NCBI RefSeq assembly: GCF_020423045.1
Contig: NZ_CP081943.1
Span: forward strand, 744,001-808,000
DNA length: 64,000 nt
Source: Pseudomonas sp. MM213
GTDB lineage: Bacteria; Pseudomonadota; Gammaproteobacteria; Pseudomonadales; Pseudomonadaceae
Reading direction: 5' to 3'
Under the pieces are notes generated by a model. That model saw only the letters and a list, made by a program, of their open reading frames with translations. It did not search any database and was not told where the DNA came from. Position 1 is the stretch's first letter, and every line of letters starts with the position of its first letter. Position numbers and translations under genes: made by a program. Below, piece after piece: positions 17,337-24,994 of the stretch.

Positions 17337-17385
17337 TCCTCGTCGTCGCTTTATTTCTGATTCGCCCACTCACAGCGAGCATTTC

Positions 17386-18405
17386 ATGGCAACTCCTTAT
17401 AAGCGTTCAGCGTTGACCCTCCTGGCGGCCTCCCTGGCGGCGATGAGTGCGTTACTCAGTCCCGGCGCGCAGGCCGAAGGCAAGATCAGCATCGCCCAGC
17501 AATTCGGCATCGGTTACCTGATTCTGGATGTGGTCCGCGACCAGCAACTCATCGAGAAGCACGGCAAGGCCCAGGGCCTCGACATCACGGTCGACTGGAA
17601 CAGCATCTCCGGTGCCACGGCGATGAACGAAGCGCTGTTGGCCGGCGCGCTGGATGTGGTGTCGGCGGGCGTGCCACCGATGCTGACGATCTGGGATCGC
17701 ACCAAGGGCAAACAGAACGTCAAGGCGATTGCCTCGCTGGGCTCGATGCCCAACTATTTGCTGACCAACAACCCGAATGTGAAGAGCCTGAAGGACTTCA
17801 CCGAGAAGGATCGCATTGCCGTGCCTGCGGCCGGGGTAGGGTTCCAGTCGCGCACCTTGCAGATCGAAACGGCCAGGCAGTTCGGCAATGACCACTACAA
17901 GAAATTCGACGACATCTCGATCAGCCTGGCCCATCCGGATGCGACGGCGGCATTGATCGCCGGAGGTTCCGAGATCAACGCGCACTTCTCCAGCCCGCCG
18001 TTCCAGTATCAGGAATTGCAGAACCCCAACGTGCACAAGGTGCTGAGTTCCTACGACGTGCTGGGTGGCCAGGCCACGTTCAACGTGCTGTACACCACGG
18101 AAAAATTCCACGACGAAAACCCGAAAACCTACAAGGCGTTTTACGACGCATTGGCCGAAGCGGAAAAAATCATCAAGGCCGACAAATCCGCCGCCGCCCA
18201 GACCTACATCCGCGTCGAACAATCGAAGCTGGCCCTGCCGCTGGTTGAGAAAATCGTCAACGATCCAGAGATCAACTTCACGGTGGTGCCGCAGCGTACG
18301 GCGGTCTACGCCGAGAAACTGCAGGAACTGGGTGTGCTGAAAAACAAGGCCGCCAGCTGGAAGGACTACTTCTTCGAAGAAGCACACGGCGACGCCGGCA
18401 GCTAA
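17386..18405 (+). CDS. Orphan ABC substrate-binding protein, SsuA/TauA/NMT1 family
   Basis: 339 residues with a signal peptide (ALTLLAASLAAMSALLSPGAQA). Mature part: ISIAQQFGIGYLILDVVRDQQLIEKHG, SGATAMNEALLAGALDVVSAGVPPMLTIWD, and a C-terminal domain ending in KDYFFEEA. It lies 49 bp after the SfnR-like gene and in the same direction, but no permease or ATPase follows. Probable ligand: sulfonate, taurine or nitrate-like anion; the sulfur context favours the first. Confidence 0.87.
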   Translation: MATPYKRSALTLLAASLAAMSALLSPGAQAEGKISIAQQFGIGYLILDVVRDQQLIEKHGKAQGLDITVDWNSISGATAMNEALLAGALDVVSAGVPPMLTIWDRTKGKQNVKAIASLGSMPNYLLTNNPNVKSLKDFTEKDRIAVPAAGVGFQSRTLQIETARQFGNDHYKKFDDISISLAHPDATAALIAGGSEINAHFSSPPFQYQELQNPNVHKVLSSYDVLGGQATFNVLYTTEKFHDENPKTYKAFYDALAEAEKIIKADKSAAAQTYIRVEQSKLALPLVEKIVNDPEINFTVVPQRTAVYAEKLQELGVLKNKAASWKDYFFEEAHGDAGS

Positions 18406-18420
18406 ACACACCGCAAAACC

Positions 18421-18563
18421 ACTGTAGGAGCCGGCTTGCTGGCGATGACGTCCTCAAATTCACCGCAACGTTTGAAGGCCTCATCGCCGGCTTGCTGGCG
18501 ATGGCGTCCTCAGACACGCCGCAGGGTTTGAAGGCCTCATCGCCAGCAAGCCGGCTCCTACAG
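18421..18563. repeat. REP cluster (three units)
   Basis: An outward REP at the left, a truncated middle unit (ATCGCCGGCTTGCTGGCGAT) and an inverted REP at the right, with the linker CCGCA-CGTTTGAAGGCCTCATCGCC appearing twice in variant form. It occupies most of the 320-bp gap between the binding-protein and diguanylate-cyclase genes; no gene was seen there. Confidence 0.88.
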
Positions 18564-18725
18564 ATCTGTGTTTTCACGCCGTCGCGGTGGCAAATGCCGG
18601 CCATAAAACTGACCTGAATCAACCCGAATGGCACGGCAATACACAGGGGGATGGCCGTTTGTCATGCGTATGGTTATGCTCGCATCGTTTTGCATTTGCC
18701 AATCATTAACAACCACAGTGATGTC

Positions 18726-19766
18726 ATGAGCCAATCAGAGACGCGTGCGACTGCCCTTGCGCTGTATCCGGAAGATTCCCGCGAGGCCGCGGCGCTGCTC
18801 AAACAAGCCATTCCGCTGATGGTTCGTCACAACATCCCGCCCAATCCGGTGCATTACGCGCTGTGGTACACCTACAGCAAAGGCCTGGACCCCGAACTCA
18901 ATCGTCACCTGGACCGGGTGGTCAAAGACTTCGATTGCTTCCCGCCGGAATCCGCCACCCGGCTTTTCCGCGACTACATCATTCGCGACGAGCTGGAAGA
19001 GGCTCGCGCCGGGCAGCAACAGGCGATCAATCTGGTGGACGACATGCAGCGCGACGTTTCGCGCAGCGTCGAGGGCAATCTCAACTTCCAGAGCAGTCTG
19101 GGACGTTGCCTGGAAATGCTCGAGTCGCCCGTCAACGAGCGTTTGCCGGGCATTTTGAGTGAGCTGCAACAAAGCACCCAGCTGATGCACAGTCAGCAGG
19201 AACAGTTCCTCACCCAACTGCACTCCGCCCAGAGCGAGATCAAGAGCCTGCGCAGCAAGCTTGAGCGTGCACAACTGGCGGCCACGCTCGATGGCCTGAC
19301 CGAACTGCTCAATCGCACCGCGTTTACCCGTTTGCTGGAGCAGGCGCTGAGCAATGAATCCCAGGGCGTCGCGCTGGTCATGCTGGATATCGATCACTTC
19401 AAGCAATTCAATGATCAGTACGGTCACCCATTGGGTGACCGAGTGCTGCAGCATGTCGGGCAGGTGTTGCGCAGTTCGCTGCCACCCCACGCCACAGCGG
19501 CGCGTTATGGCGGTGAAGAGTTCTGCGTGATTCTGCAACACTGCGCCGACCTGGCGAGTGCCGCTGTTTTTGCTGAGCAACTGCGGGTGAAAGTACAATC
19601 GTTGCGGATCAAGGCGCGGGTTGATGGCAAGGTACTCGATACGATCACGGCATCCTTTGGCGTGGCTTTCGCGCAACCCGGCGAGAATATGGACAGCCTC
19701 CTGACCCGCGCCGATGACGCGCTCTACCAGGCCAAGCGCGCTGGGCGGAACCGAGTGCATCGCTAA
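18726..19766 (+). CDS. Diguanylate cyclase, GGDEF domain
   Basis: 346 residues. The N-terminal half is predicted cytosolic and helical (LKQAIPLMVRHNIPPNPVHYALWYTYSKG), with a probable coiled coil near residues 150-190 leading into the GGDEF domain (LDGLTELLNRTAFTRLL, MLDIDHFKQFNDQYGH). The active-site loop is GGEEF at residues 262-266. The RxxD inhibitory site usually found just upstream is absent (SSLPPHATAARY), so product inhibition by c-di-GMP is probably missing. The start at 18726 (ATG) was preferred over upstream in-frame starts, since the alignable protein begins MSQSETRA. Confidence 0.88.
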   Translation: MSQSETRATALALYPEDSREAAALLKQAIPLMVRHNIPPNPVHYALWYTYSKGLDPELNRHLDRVVKDFDCFPPESATRLFRDYIIRDELEEARAGQQQAINLVDDMQRDVSRSVEGNLNFQSSLGRCLEMLESPVNERLPGILSELQQSTQLMHSQQEQFLTQLHSAQSEIKSLRSKLERAQLAATLDGLTELLNRTAFTRLLEQALSNESQGVALVMLDIDHFKQFNDQYGHPLGDRVLQHVGQVLRSSLPPHATAARYGGEEFCVILQHCADLASAAVFAEQLRVKVQSLRIKARVDGKVLDTITASFGVAFAQPGENMDSLLTRADDALYQAKRAGRNRVHR

Positions 19767-19781
19767 GCACTGAAACGCCTT

Positions 19782-20378
19782 TCAAGCCGCCGCCCCGATC
19801 CATTTGGTGACGGTGGGCGCTTGCCACTGTTCGAGCGCGTCGAGCAGTGCCGCCGGGTCGGTATTGAACATCAGCATCTGGCTGTGTTCGGTCTTCATGA
19901 AGCCTTCGTTCACCGCATGGTCGAGCAGGCTGCGCACCGGGTCGAAAAAACCGCCGATGTTCAGGCAAGCGACGCCTTTGTGGTGTTCACCCAATTGGGT
20001 CAGGGTTGCCGCTTCAAACAACTCCTCAAACGTCCCCAGCCCGCCGGGCAATGCGATGAACGCATCCGCCGATTCGCTCATGCGCGTCTTGCGGCTGCGC
20101 ATGTCTGGCGTCACTTCGTGTTCGGTCAGGCTGCCATGAAGATGCCCAAGGTCGAACAGCAAACGCGTGATGATGCCGAGCACTTCACCGCCCTCGGCGA
20201 GTACGGCATCGGCCATCACGCCCATTAAACCCTTGTCGGTACCGCCATAGACCAGGCGTATGCCGCGTCTGGCGATTTCCCGGCCGAGGGCCTGGGCACC
20301 TGCCACGTAGTCGGGGTTGAAGCCATAGTTGGAGCCGCAGAACACAGCGATGCTGTGGAGTGGGGAAGAGCTGGGCAT
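19782..20378 (-). CDS. LOG family protein (cytokinin riboside phosphoribohydrolase-like, TIGR00730)
   Basis: 198 residues from an ATG at 20376-20378 preceded by GGAATAA; a longer in-frame start at 20444 would add a proline-rich unconserved tail. The Rossmann-like fold begins SIAVFCGSNYGFNPDY and includes GGTDKGLMGVMADAVL and the signature PGGLGTFEELFE with MRSRKTRM. LOG proteins cleave nucleoside 5'-monophosphates at the N-glycosidic bond. Candidate operator sequences lie upstream at 20438-20474. It is convergent with the diguanylate cyclase gene, 15 bp away. Confidence 0.88.
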   Translation of the reverse strand: MPSSSPLHSIAVFCGSNYGFNPDYVAGAQALGREIARRGIRLVYGGTDKGLMGVMADAVLAEGGEVLGIITRLLFDLGHLHGSLTEHEVTPDMRSRKTRMSESADAFIALPGGLGTFEELFEAATLTQLGEHHKGVACLNIGGFFDPVRSLLDHAVNEGFMKTEHSQMLMFNTDPAALLDALEQWQAPTVTKWIGAAA

Positions 20379-20437
20379 CGGATTATTCCGGGTGGTGGTC
20401 GGTGGCCGATGATGCGGTGAGATGGGTAAGGCGGACA

Positions 20438-20474
20438 GGTCCATGAGTCAGCCGCTTGATTGGGCCATGACTGG
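20438..20474. promoter_or_regulatory. Candidate MocR-type operator upstream of the LOG gene
   Basis: GGTCCATGAGTCA (20438-20450) and TGGGCCATGACTGG (20461-20474) form direct repeats of CCATGA 23 bp apart. The same pair (GGTCCATGA, then TGGGCCATGA 24 bp later) occurs in the azoreductase/AhpD divergent promoter at 22694-22771. Confidence 0.5.
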
Positions 20475-20495
20475 TTTTTTGTGTTGTTCTCAAGG

Positions 20496-20580
20496 CCGCC
20501 TTCGCCAGCAAGCTGGCTCCTACAAGGGTTTTGCGGTGCACGCAAAACCCTTGTAGGAGCCGGCTTGCCGGCGATAGGGC
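20496..20580. repeat. REP doublet with extended palindrome
   Basis: The two inverted REP units are joined by a perfect inner inverted repeat: CCTACAAGGGTTTTGCG and its complement around GTGCA. It lies between the LOG gene promoter and the end of the MocR gene. Confidence 0.88.
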
Positions 20581-20595
20581 CCTGGAATCTGGCCC

Positions 20596-22014
20596 CTACA
20601 TCAACGCCAGAATCCGTTTTCCCAACTGCTCGGCAGTCTCTTGCGAATCAATGTTGGCAAACCCGAGCAACAGCGCGGAATCGGTCTCGTCATGCACACG
20701 CCAATCGGTCAACGCTTCAGCGTAGAGACCGGCCGCCAACAAGCGCTCGACCAGCAATCGGTCGGACTGTGCCTCCATCAGCCGCAGAATCAGATGCATG
20801 CCACCCGGCTGCGGATCGATGCGGATGCGTTCCCCCAGGACTTTCTTCAATCCGCGCGCCGTCGCTTCCCGGCGTTCGCCGTAGAGCTTGCGCATGCGCT
20901 GGATATGGCGCGCGAAATGCCCCTCGGTCATAAACGTGGCGACGATGGCTTGGGTCAGTTCCGGACAACCGCCGAGAAAGGTCTCGCTGACGTGTTCGAA
21001 GCGTTCGACCTGCGCTGGCGGCACCACCAGGTACGAAAGGCGGATCCCCGGAAACAGCACCTTGCTGAACGTGCCGGCGTAGAGCACCCGGCCATCACGG
21101 TCCAGGCTTTTCAGCGCGGGCAGGGGACGGCTGACGTAGCGGTATTCGCCGTCGTAATCGTCCTCGATAATCCAGGCCTGCTGCCGGCTGGCCCACTCAA
21201 GCAATTCCAGTCGGCGCGGCAGTGACAGCGACACGCACAGGGGACTTTGATGTGCCGGTGTGACCACCGCCGCTCGTGCGTCCATCGCGCTGCTCACCCC
21301 TTGCGCGACCTGCATGCCGTCCTGATCCACCGGCACGGGGGCAACCTTGATCTGAAGATGCGCCAGCAACTGGCGGGTCGGCAGGTAGCCGGGGTCTTCC
21401 ACGAGCACACGGTCGCCGGGCTTGAGCAGCGTGTGAGCGATCAGGGCCAGTGTGTTGCGGTATCCCGAGGTGATGAACACTTGCGCGGGCGAGCAGGTAA
21501 TGCCCCGTGAGACTTGCAGGTAAGTGGCAATCGCCGTGCGCAACGATTCCAGCCCCAACACCGACGGATTGGCCATGTCGGGAATGCGCGTGGCGCGCAC
21601 GCAGCGTGCGCCGATCTGCGACCAGATCTTTCGCGGAAAGGCATCCAGCGCGGGCAAGGCCATTTGAAAGGGCAGGACCGCTGCCTTGTGCCTGATCGAG
21701 GCGTTGGCGGTCGCATTGAACGGGTGTTCCGTACGCGCCGAAGGCTTCCTGCCGCTGACCCCCGGCGCCACCACGGTGCCCGCCTGACCCCGCGACAGCA
21801 GATAGCCCTCCGCCGTCAGCAGTGAATACGCGGTGTCGATGGTCCCCCGCGCCAGACCAAGCTCTTTTGCCAGTGCCCGGGCCGCAGGAATCCGGTCGCC
21901 GGGGGCGAGCAGTCCGTCACTGATCGCGCCGCGGAACCGCCAGTAGATTTGCCGGTAGATCGGCTCCGACGAGGTCGGATCAAGGGGTGAGAAGTTTTTG
22001 ATTTGAAGGGTCAT
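20596..22014 (-). CDS. MocR/PdxR-type transcription regulator (GntR winged helix plus aminotransferase fold)
   Basis: 472 residues. N-terminal GntR winged helix (EPIYRQIYWRFRGAISDGLLAPGDRIPAARALAKELG), a linker, then a class-I aminotransferase domain with IIEDDYDGEYRY and the probable PLP lysine in YAGTFSKVLFPGIRLS. Such proteins sense pyridoxal phosphate adducts or amino compounds and bind paired direct repeats. Its start overlaps the azoreductase gene end by 35 bp, so the two are co-transcribed. Direct CCATGA repeats at 22694-22771 and 20438-20474 are its likely sites. Confidence 0.9.
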   Translation of the reverse strand: MTLQIKNFSPLDPTSSEPIYRQIYWRFRGAISDGLLAPGDRIPAARALAKELGLARGTIDTAYSLLTAEGYLLSRGQAGTVVAPGVSGRKPSARTEHPFNATANASIRHKAAVLPFQMALPALDAFPRKIWSQIGARCVRATRIPDMANPSVLGLESLRTAIATYLQVSRGITCSPAQVFITSGYRNTLALIAHTLLKPGDRVLVEDPGYLPTRQLLAHLQIKVAPVPVDQDGMQVAQGVSSAMDARAAVVTPAHQSPLCVSLSLPRRLELLEWASRQQAWIIEDDYDGEYRYVSRPLPALKSLDRDGRVLYAGTFSKVLFPGIRLSYLVVPPAQVERFEHVSETFLGGCPELTQAIVATFMTEGHFARHIQRMRKLYGERREATARGLKKVLGERIRIDPQPGGMHLILRLMEAQSDRLLVERLLAAGLYAEALTDWRVHDETDSALLLGFANIDSQETAEQLGKRILALM

Positions 22015-22633
22015 TGGCCTCGCCCGTGTCGTGCGCAGAAAAATGCGCTTGTAGTGCCTGGCCCGCCTTGTCCCTGGCGGCGGCGACGGCCTCCGGGCCC
22101 ATGGCGGTTCCCTCTACGGAGAAAAAATTCACGTCGTGCAGCCCGATCATACCCAGCACGGCGGTCAGGTACGGCGTGAGAAAGTCCGGTTGCCGCGGGG
22201 TCATTCCGGAAAACCTGCCGCCAGAGGTCACTGCAACATACACCGGGCGGTCCTGCAGCAGGCTGGTTTTGCCTTGCGCACCGACATTGAACGTGCGCCG
22301 GACCCGAGCGATGTGATCGATCCAGAGCTTGAGTGTCGAAGGCACGGTGAAGTTATGCATCGGCGTACCAATCACCAGCATATCGGCACTGTGCAGCTCC
22401 TCGATCAGCGCTTCGGATCGGGCGATAGAGCCTGTCTCTGTGACATCTGCGGACGCCTGTTGGGAAATCGCGTAAGGCTCGTCGATAGGGGACAGCGCGT
22501 CACCACCGACCACCCGCTCGATCACGGTTGCCGCTGGATGGGCCTTCAGCAAAAAGCCAATGATGTTTTTCGACAGCCGATAGCTTTCGGACGCTTCGCC
22601 GCGAGGGCTGCAAGTAACGTGGAGGATTTTCAT
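21980..22633 (-). CDS. FMN-dependent NADH-azoreductase / flavodoxin-like NAD(P)H oxidoreductase
   Basis: 217 residues, with the flavodoxin_2 fold: MKILHVTCSPRGEASESYRLS (FMN phosphate loop), DMLVIGTPMHNFTVPSTLKLWIDHIARV and the catalytic-site loop VAVTSGGRFSG. The family reduces quinones, azo dyes and nitro compounds in the cytosol. Promoter-proximal gene of an operon with the MocR regulator, and divergent from the AhpD-like gene. Confidence 0.87.
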   Translation of the reverse strand: MKILHVTCSPRGEASESYRLSKNIIGFLLKAHPAATVIERVVGGDALSPIDEPYAISQQASADVTETGSIARSEALIEELHSADMLVIGTPMHNFTVPSTLKLWIDHIARVRRTFNVGAQGKTSLLQDRPVYVAVTSGGRFSGMTPRQPDFLTPYLTAVLGMIGLHDVNFFSVEGTAMGPEAVAAARDKAGQALQAHFSAHDTGEANDPSNQKLLTP

Positions 22634-22693
22634 GATTCACCCGGTTTGAACTGTGTGGAGGGAATCATTCTATGAAGCTCATGACCCAGGCCA

Positions 22694-22771
22694 AAGGTCC
22701 ATGAATCCGGTTAATCACTGGGCCATGATTGCTGAGTCATGGCCCATGACTCAAGGCCGATCATGGACCTT
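22694..22771. promoter_or_regulatory. Candidate MocR operator array in the azoreductase/AhpD-like divergent promoter
   Basis: Five CCATGA/TCATGG half-sites in 78 bp. GAGTCATGGCCCATGACTC (22734-22752) is a perfect palindrome around one base. AAGGTCCATGA (22694-22704) and TCATGGACCTT (22761-22771) are an 11-bp inverted repeat. CCATGA direct repeats begin at 22699, 22723 and 22744. Position between two divergent genes, one co-transcribed with mocR, supports autoregulation. Confidence 0.6.
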
Positions 22772-22832
22772 ATCAACAAGGCCAAGACACGACACGATGA
22801 AGTCCCTCAACCAGCAAACACAAGGACTCATC

Positions 22833-23288
22833 ATGAGTAATCGTCTCGACTACGCCAAGGCTTCACCTGAAGGTTACAAGGCTTTCGGCGGGGTTTATGT
22901 CTACCTGCAGAACAGCGGTCTTTCCCACGAGCTGATTGACCTGGTCTATCTGCGGGTGTCGCAAATCAACGGCTGCGCCTTCTGTATAGACATGCATTCC
23001 CGGGACCTGCTCAAGCTCGGCGTCAGCGTAGAAAAACTGGTGTTGGTGCCGGTATGGCGTGATGCCGGTTCAGTCTTCAGTGCCCGCGAACGCGTTGCGC
23101 TGAGCTGGGCGGAAACGGTGACTTGCGTGGCGGAAACCGGCGTTCCCGATGCCGACTATGCCGCTGCGTCTGCCGAATTCGGCGATAAGGAACTGGCAGA
23201 CCTGACGTACGCGATCGGCCTGATGAATGCTTTCAACCGGTTCGGCGTGACGTTCCGGGCGAAACCCGCCGCTGCCAACAACGCCTGA
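22833..23288 (+). CDS. Carboxymuconolactone decarboxylase / AhpD-like protein
   Basis: 151 residues from an ATG with AAGGA upstream; an upstream in-frame ATG at 22797 is less likely. The AhpD motif NGCAFCIDMHSRDLLK contains the redox pair CxxC with the downstream His. The family acts in peroxide reduction or as thiol-dependent oxidoreductases. Divergent from azoreductase and followed 70 bp later by an SMR transporter, suggesting a small stress-response unit under the MocR regulator. Confidence 0.88.
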   Translation: MSNRLDYAKASPEGYKAFGGVYVYLQNSGLSHELIDLVYLRVSQINGCAFCIDMHSRDLLKLGVSVEKLVLVPVWRDAGSVFSARERVALSWAETVTCVAETGVPDADYAAASAEFGDKELADLTYAIGLMNAFNRFGVTFRAKPAAANNA

Positions 23289-23358
23289 ACCATCCCCTTG
23301 AATCAATAGAACTCGCCGGGTGGTCACGCTCGGCGGGTTAACCAAAGGAGTTAACACC

Positions 23359-23679
23359 ATGGCTTGGTCACTGCTTGGCATCGCCGGCATTCTCGAAATT
23401 GCCTTCGCGTTTTTCATGAAGGGCTCAGACGGATTTACCCGATTGACCCCGGGACTGCTGGCAGCCGCGACCGGTTTGTCCAGTGTCTTTCTGCTTTCAC
23501 TATCGCTGCGAACCCTGCCCGTCGGCACCGCCTACGCGGTATGGACCGGAATTGGCGCGGCGGGCACCGCGATACTGGGGATGGCGGTGCTGGGCGACGC
23601 CACCACACTGCTGCGGATACTGTGCATCCTGGTCATCCTGGGTGGTGTTATCGGACTCAAGCTGGTCACGGGAAACTGA
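23359..23679 (+). CDS. SMR family transporter (SugE/Gdx branch)
   Basis: 106 residues, four membrane helices, strong AAAGGAG ribosome-binding site. The essential Glu13 of the SMR family is present (AGILEIAF), and the block LPVGTAYAVWTGIGAAGTAILGM is as in SugE. The Trp that follows Glu13 in typical guanidinium exporters (EVVWAV in E. coli SugE) is Phe here, so the substrate may differ from guanidinium. A short hairpin precedes the gene, but no guanidine riboswitch motif was recognised. Confidence 0.9.
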   Translation: MAWSLLGIAGILEIAFAFFMKGSDGFTRLTPGLLAAATGLSSVFLLSLSLRTLPVGTAYAVWTGIGAAGTAILGMAVLGDATTLLRILCILVILGGVIGLKLVTGN

Positions 23680-23770
23680 GAAGCTTTGAAATAAGGCATT
23701 TTGCTGGCCCCGAAGCCCGAAAGTTACAGACAGAATCACTTTAATTTCAGGTGGTTAGGGCTGGCTTTAA

Positions 23771-24100
23771 ATGCGCAATGTATGGATTACGCTGATTTCG
23801 TTAGGCTTGGCTGGCATCGCCGTCTCCGCCCAGGCCAAAGACCTTCAAGCCAATGACCGGTATATGTGCAGCTGGGGCGCGGGCACTGCAGCCAGAGCCC
23901 AGGAACTCAAACTGGCCGGTGTTTCGCTGTACGCCGCCCGCCAGAAATTACAGACCTACAAGTTCAGCAAACCGTGGATGCGCATGACGGCCATGGGTAT
24001 TACCGAGCAAACCTACGACAGCCCGTCGCGGATCAAACCCGCAGCACTGCGCCAGAGTTTCTACGAAGATTGCGTGCGCTTTAAGTTGGCGCGCAAATGA
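23771..24100 (+). CDS. Small exported protein of unknown function
   Basis: 109 residues with a signal peptide (MRNVWITLISLGLAGIAVSA, cut after AQA). The mature domain has two Cys (MCSWGAG and YEDCVRF) that could form one disulfide, and the segment ELKLAGVSLYAARQKLQTYKF. I do not recognise the family beyond conserved hypothetical periplasmic proteins. It is convergent with the hydrolase at 24110, 9 bp away. Confidence 0.7.
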   Translation: MRNVWITLISLGLAGIAVSAQAKDLQANDRYMCSWGAGTAARAQELKLAGVSLYAARQKLQTYKFSKPWMRMTAMGITEQTYDSPSRIKPAALRQSFYEDCVRFKLARK

Positions 24101-24109
24101 CCGAGTGAC

Positions 24110-24898
24110 CTACAACCGGTCTTCCATCAGCTTCAGATACTCCGGGCTGTCGGAGATCGAATTGTGCCCCACGCCAGGAATAACCTTCAGGGTCGCCACA
24201 CCTTTGGCGAAATGCCCGTAGAGTTTTTCCGTGCTGGAGGGCGGGATGACTTCATCCTGCCCGGCCGCGAGCAACAGCGTCGGTATCGAGATGTGCTCGG
24301 CGTATTTCCACGATTCGAACTTGTCCTGCAACAGCCACTTCACCGGGAATATCGGGTACTGGCGGACGGCGAGGTCTTCGAGGCTGTTGTAGGGGGTGAT
24401 CAGGATCAGTCGGGAGGCCGGGCGCTGGCTGGCGAGGCGCACGGCGACGCCCGAGCCCAGGCTGCGGCCGACCACGGCGATGTGGGGATGGGTGTCGTAG
24501 ACTTTGTCGAACAAGGTCAGGGCATCGCGGGAAATCGCCTCTTCGGAAGGTGAGCCGGTGCTGCCTCCGAAGCCCCGGTAGTGCAGCAAGTACAGGGCAT
24601 GGTCGGGGAATGCCTGGGAAAACACGGGCAGGTTGCGCGAAACATCCTCGGCATTTCCACCAAAATAGATCAGTGCATTTGGTCCGTCGTGCGGTTTGAC
24701 GGTGACCTGCACCTGTGCGTCCGCCACCGATAGCGTGAGCCGCGTTTCGGGCGCCCCGAGCGTGGCGGGTTGCGGGAAGTAGATCAGGGCACGCTGGAAC
24801 ACGAACAGCGCGACGCAGAGCGCCAGGTACAACGCGGTAACGATGATGATGAGATACATCAGGGTGCGCGACATTCGGTTAGTGTGAGTGGGTGGCAT
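24110..24898 (-). CDS. Membrane-anchored alpha/beta hydrolase (BEM46/ABHD13-like)
   Basis: 262 residues. One N-terminal membrane helix (LMYLIIIVTALYLALCVALF) followed by ALIYFP, typical of this hydrolase group. Nucleophile motif VVGRSLGSG, acid in AAGQDEVIPP, and histidine in GVGHNSI. It probably faces the periplasm, anchored in the inner membrane. Substrate unknown. The region upstream is the composite repeat at 24995-25790. Confidence 0.87.
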   Translation of the reverse strand: MPPTHTNRMSRTLMYLIIIVTALYLALCVALFVFQRALIYFPQPATLGAPETRLTLSVADAQVQVTVKPHDGPNALIYFGGNAEDVSRNLPVFSQAFPDHALYLLHYRGFGGSTGSPSEEAISRDALTLFDKVYDTHPHIAVVGRSLGSGVAVRLASQRPASRLILITPYNSLEDLAVRQYPIFPVKWLLQDKFESWKYAEHISIPTLLLAAGQDEVIPPSSTEKLYGHFAKGVATLKVIPGVGHNSISDSPEYLKLMEDRL

Positions 24899-24994
24899 TG
24901 ACTGCTCTGGGCCTGAGGACCGCGACGGCTTGATCGCATTCAGAGTGTAGTTGAATCACGGTGGGGCCCTTGGGGGTGTGATTTTTGAGGGGGC

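Noticed and set aside
17337..17385. Sigma-54 promoter between the SfnR-like gene and the binding-protein gene
   Set aside because: No TGGCAC-N5-TTGC type -24/-12 pair could be seen here or before the divergent cluster.
23289..23358. Hairpin upstream of the SMR gene as a guanidine riboswitch
   Set aside because: Only one small stem (CGCCG/CGGCG) is present; the paired ACGR loops or other guanidine-class signatures are missing.
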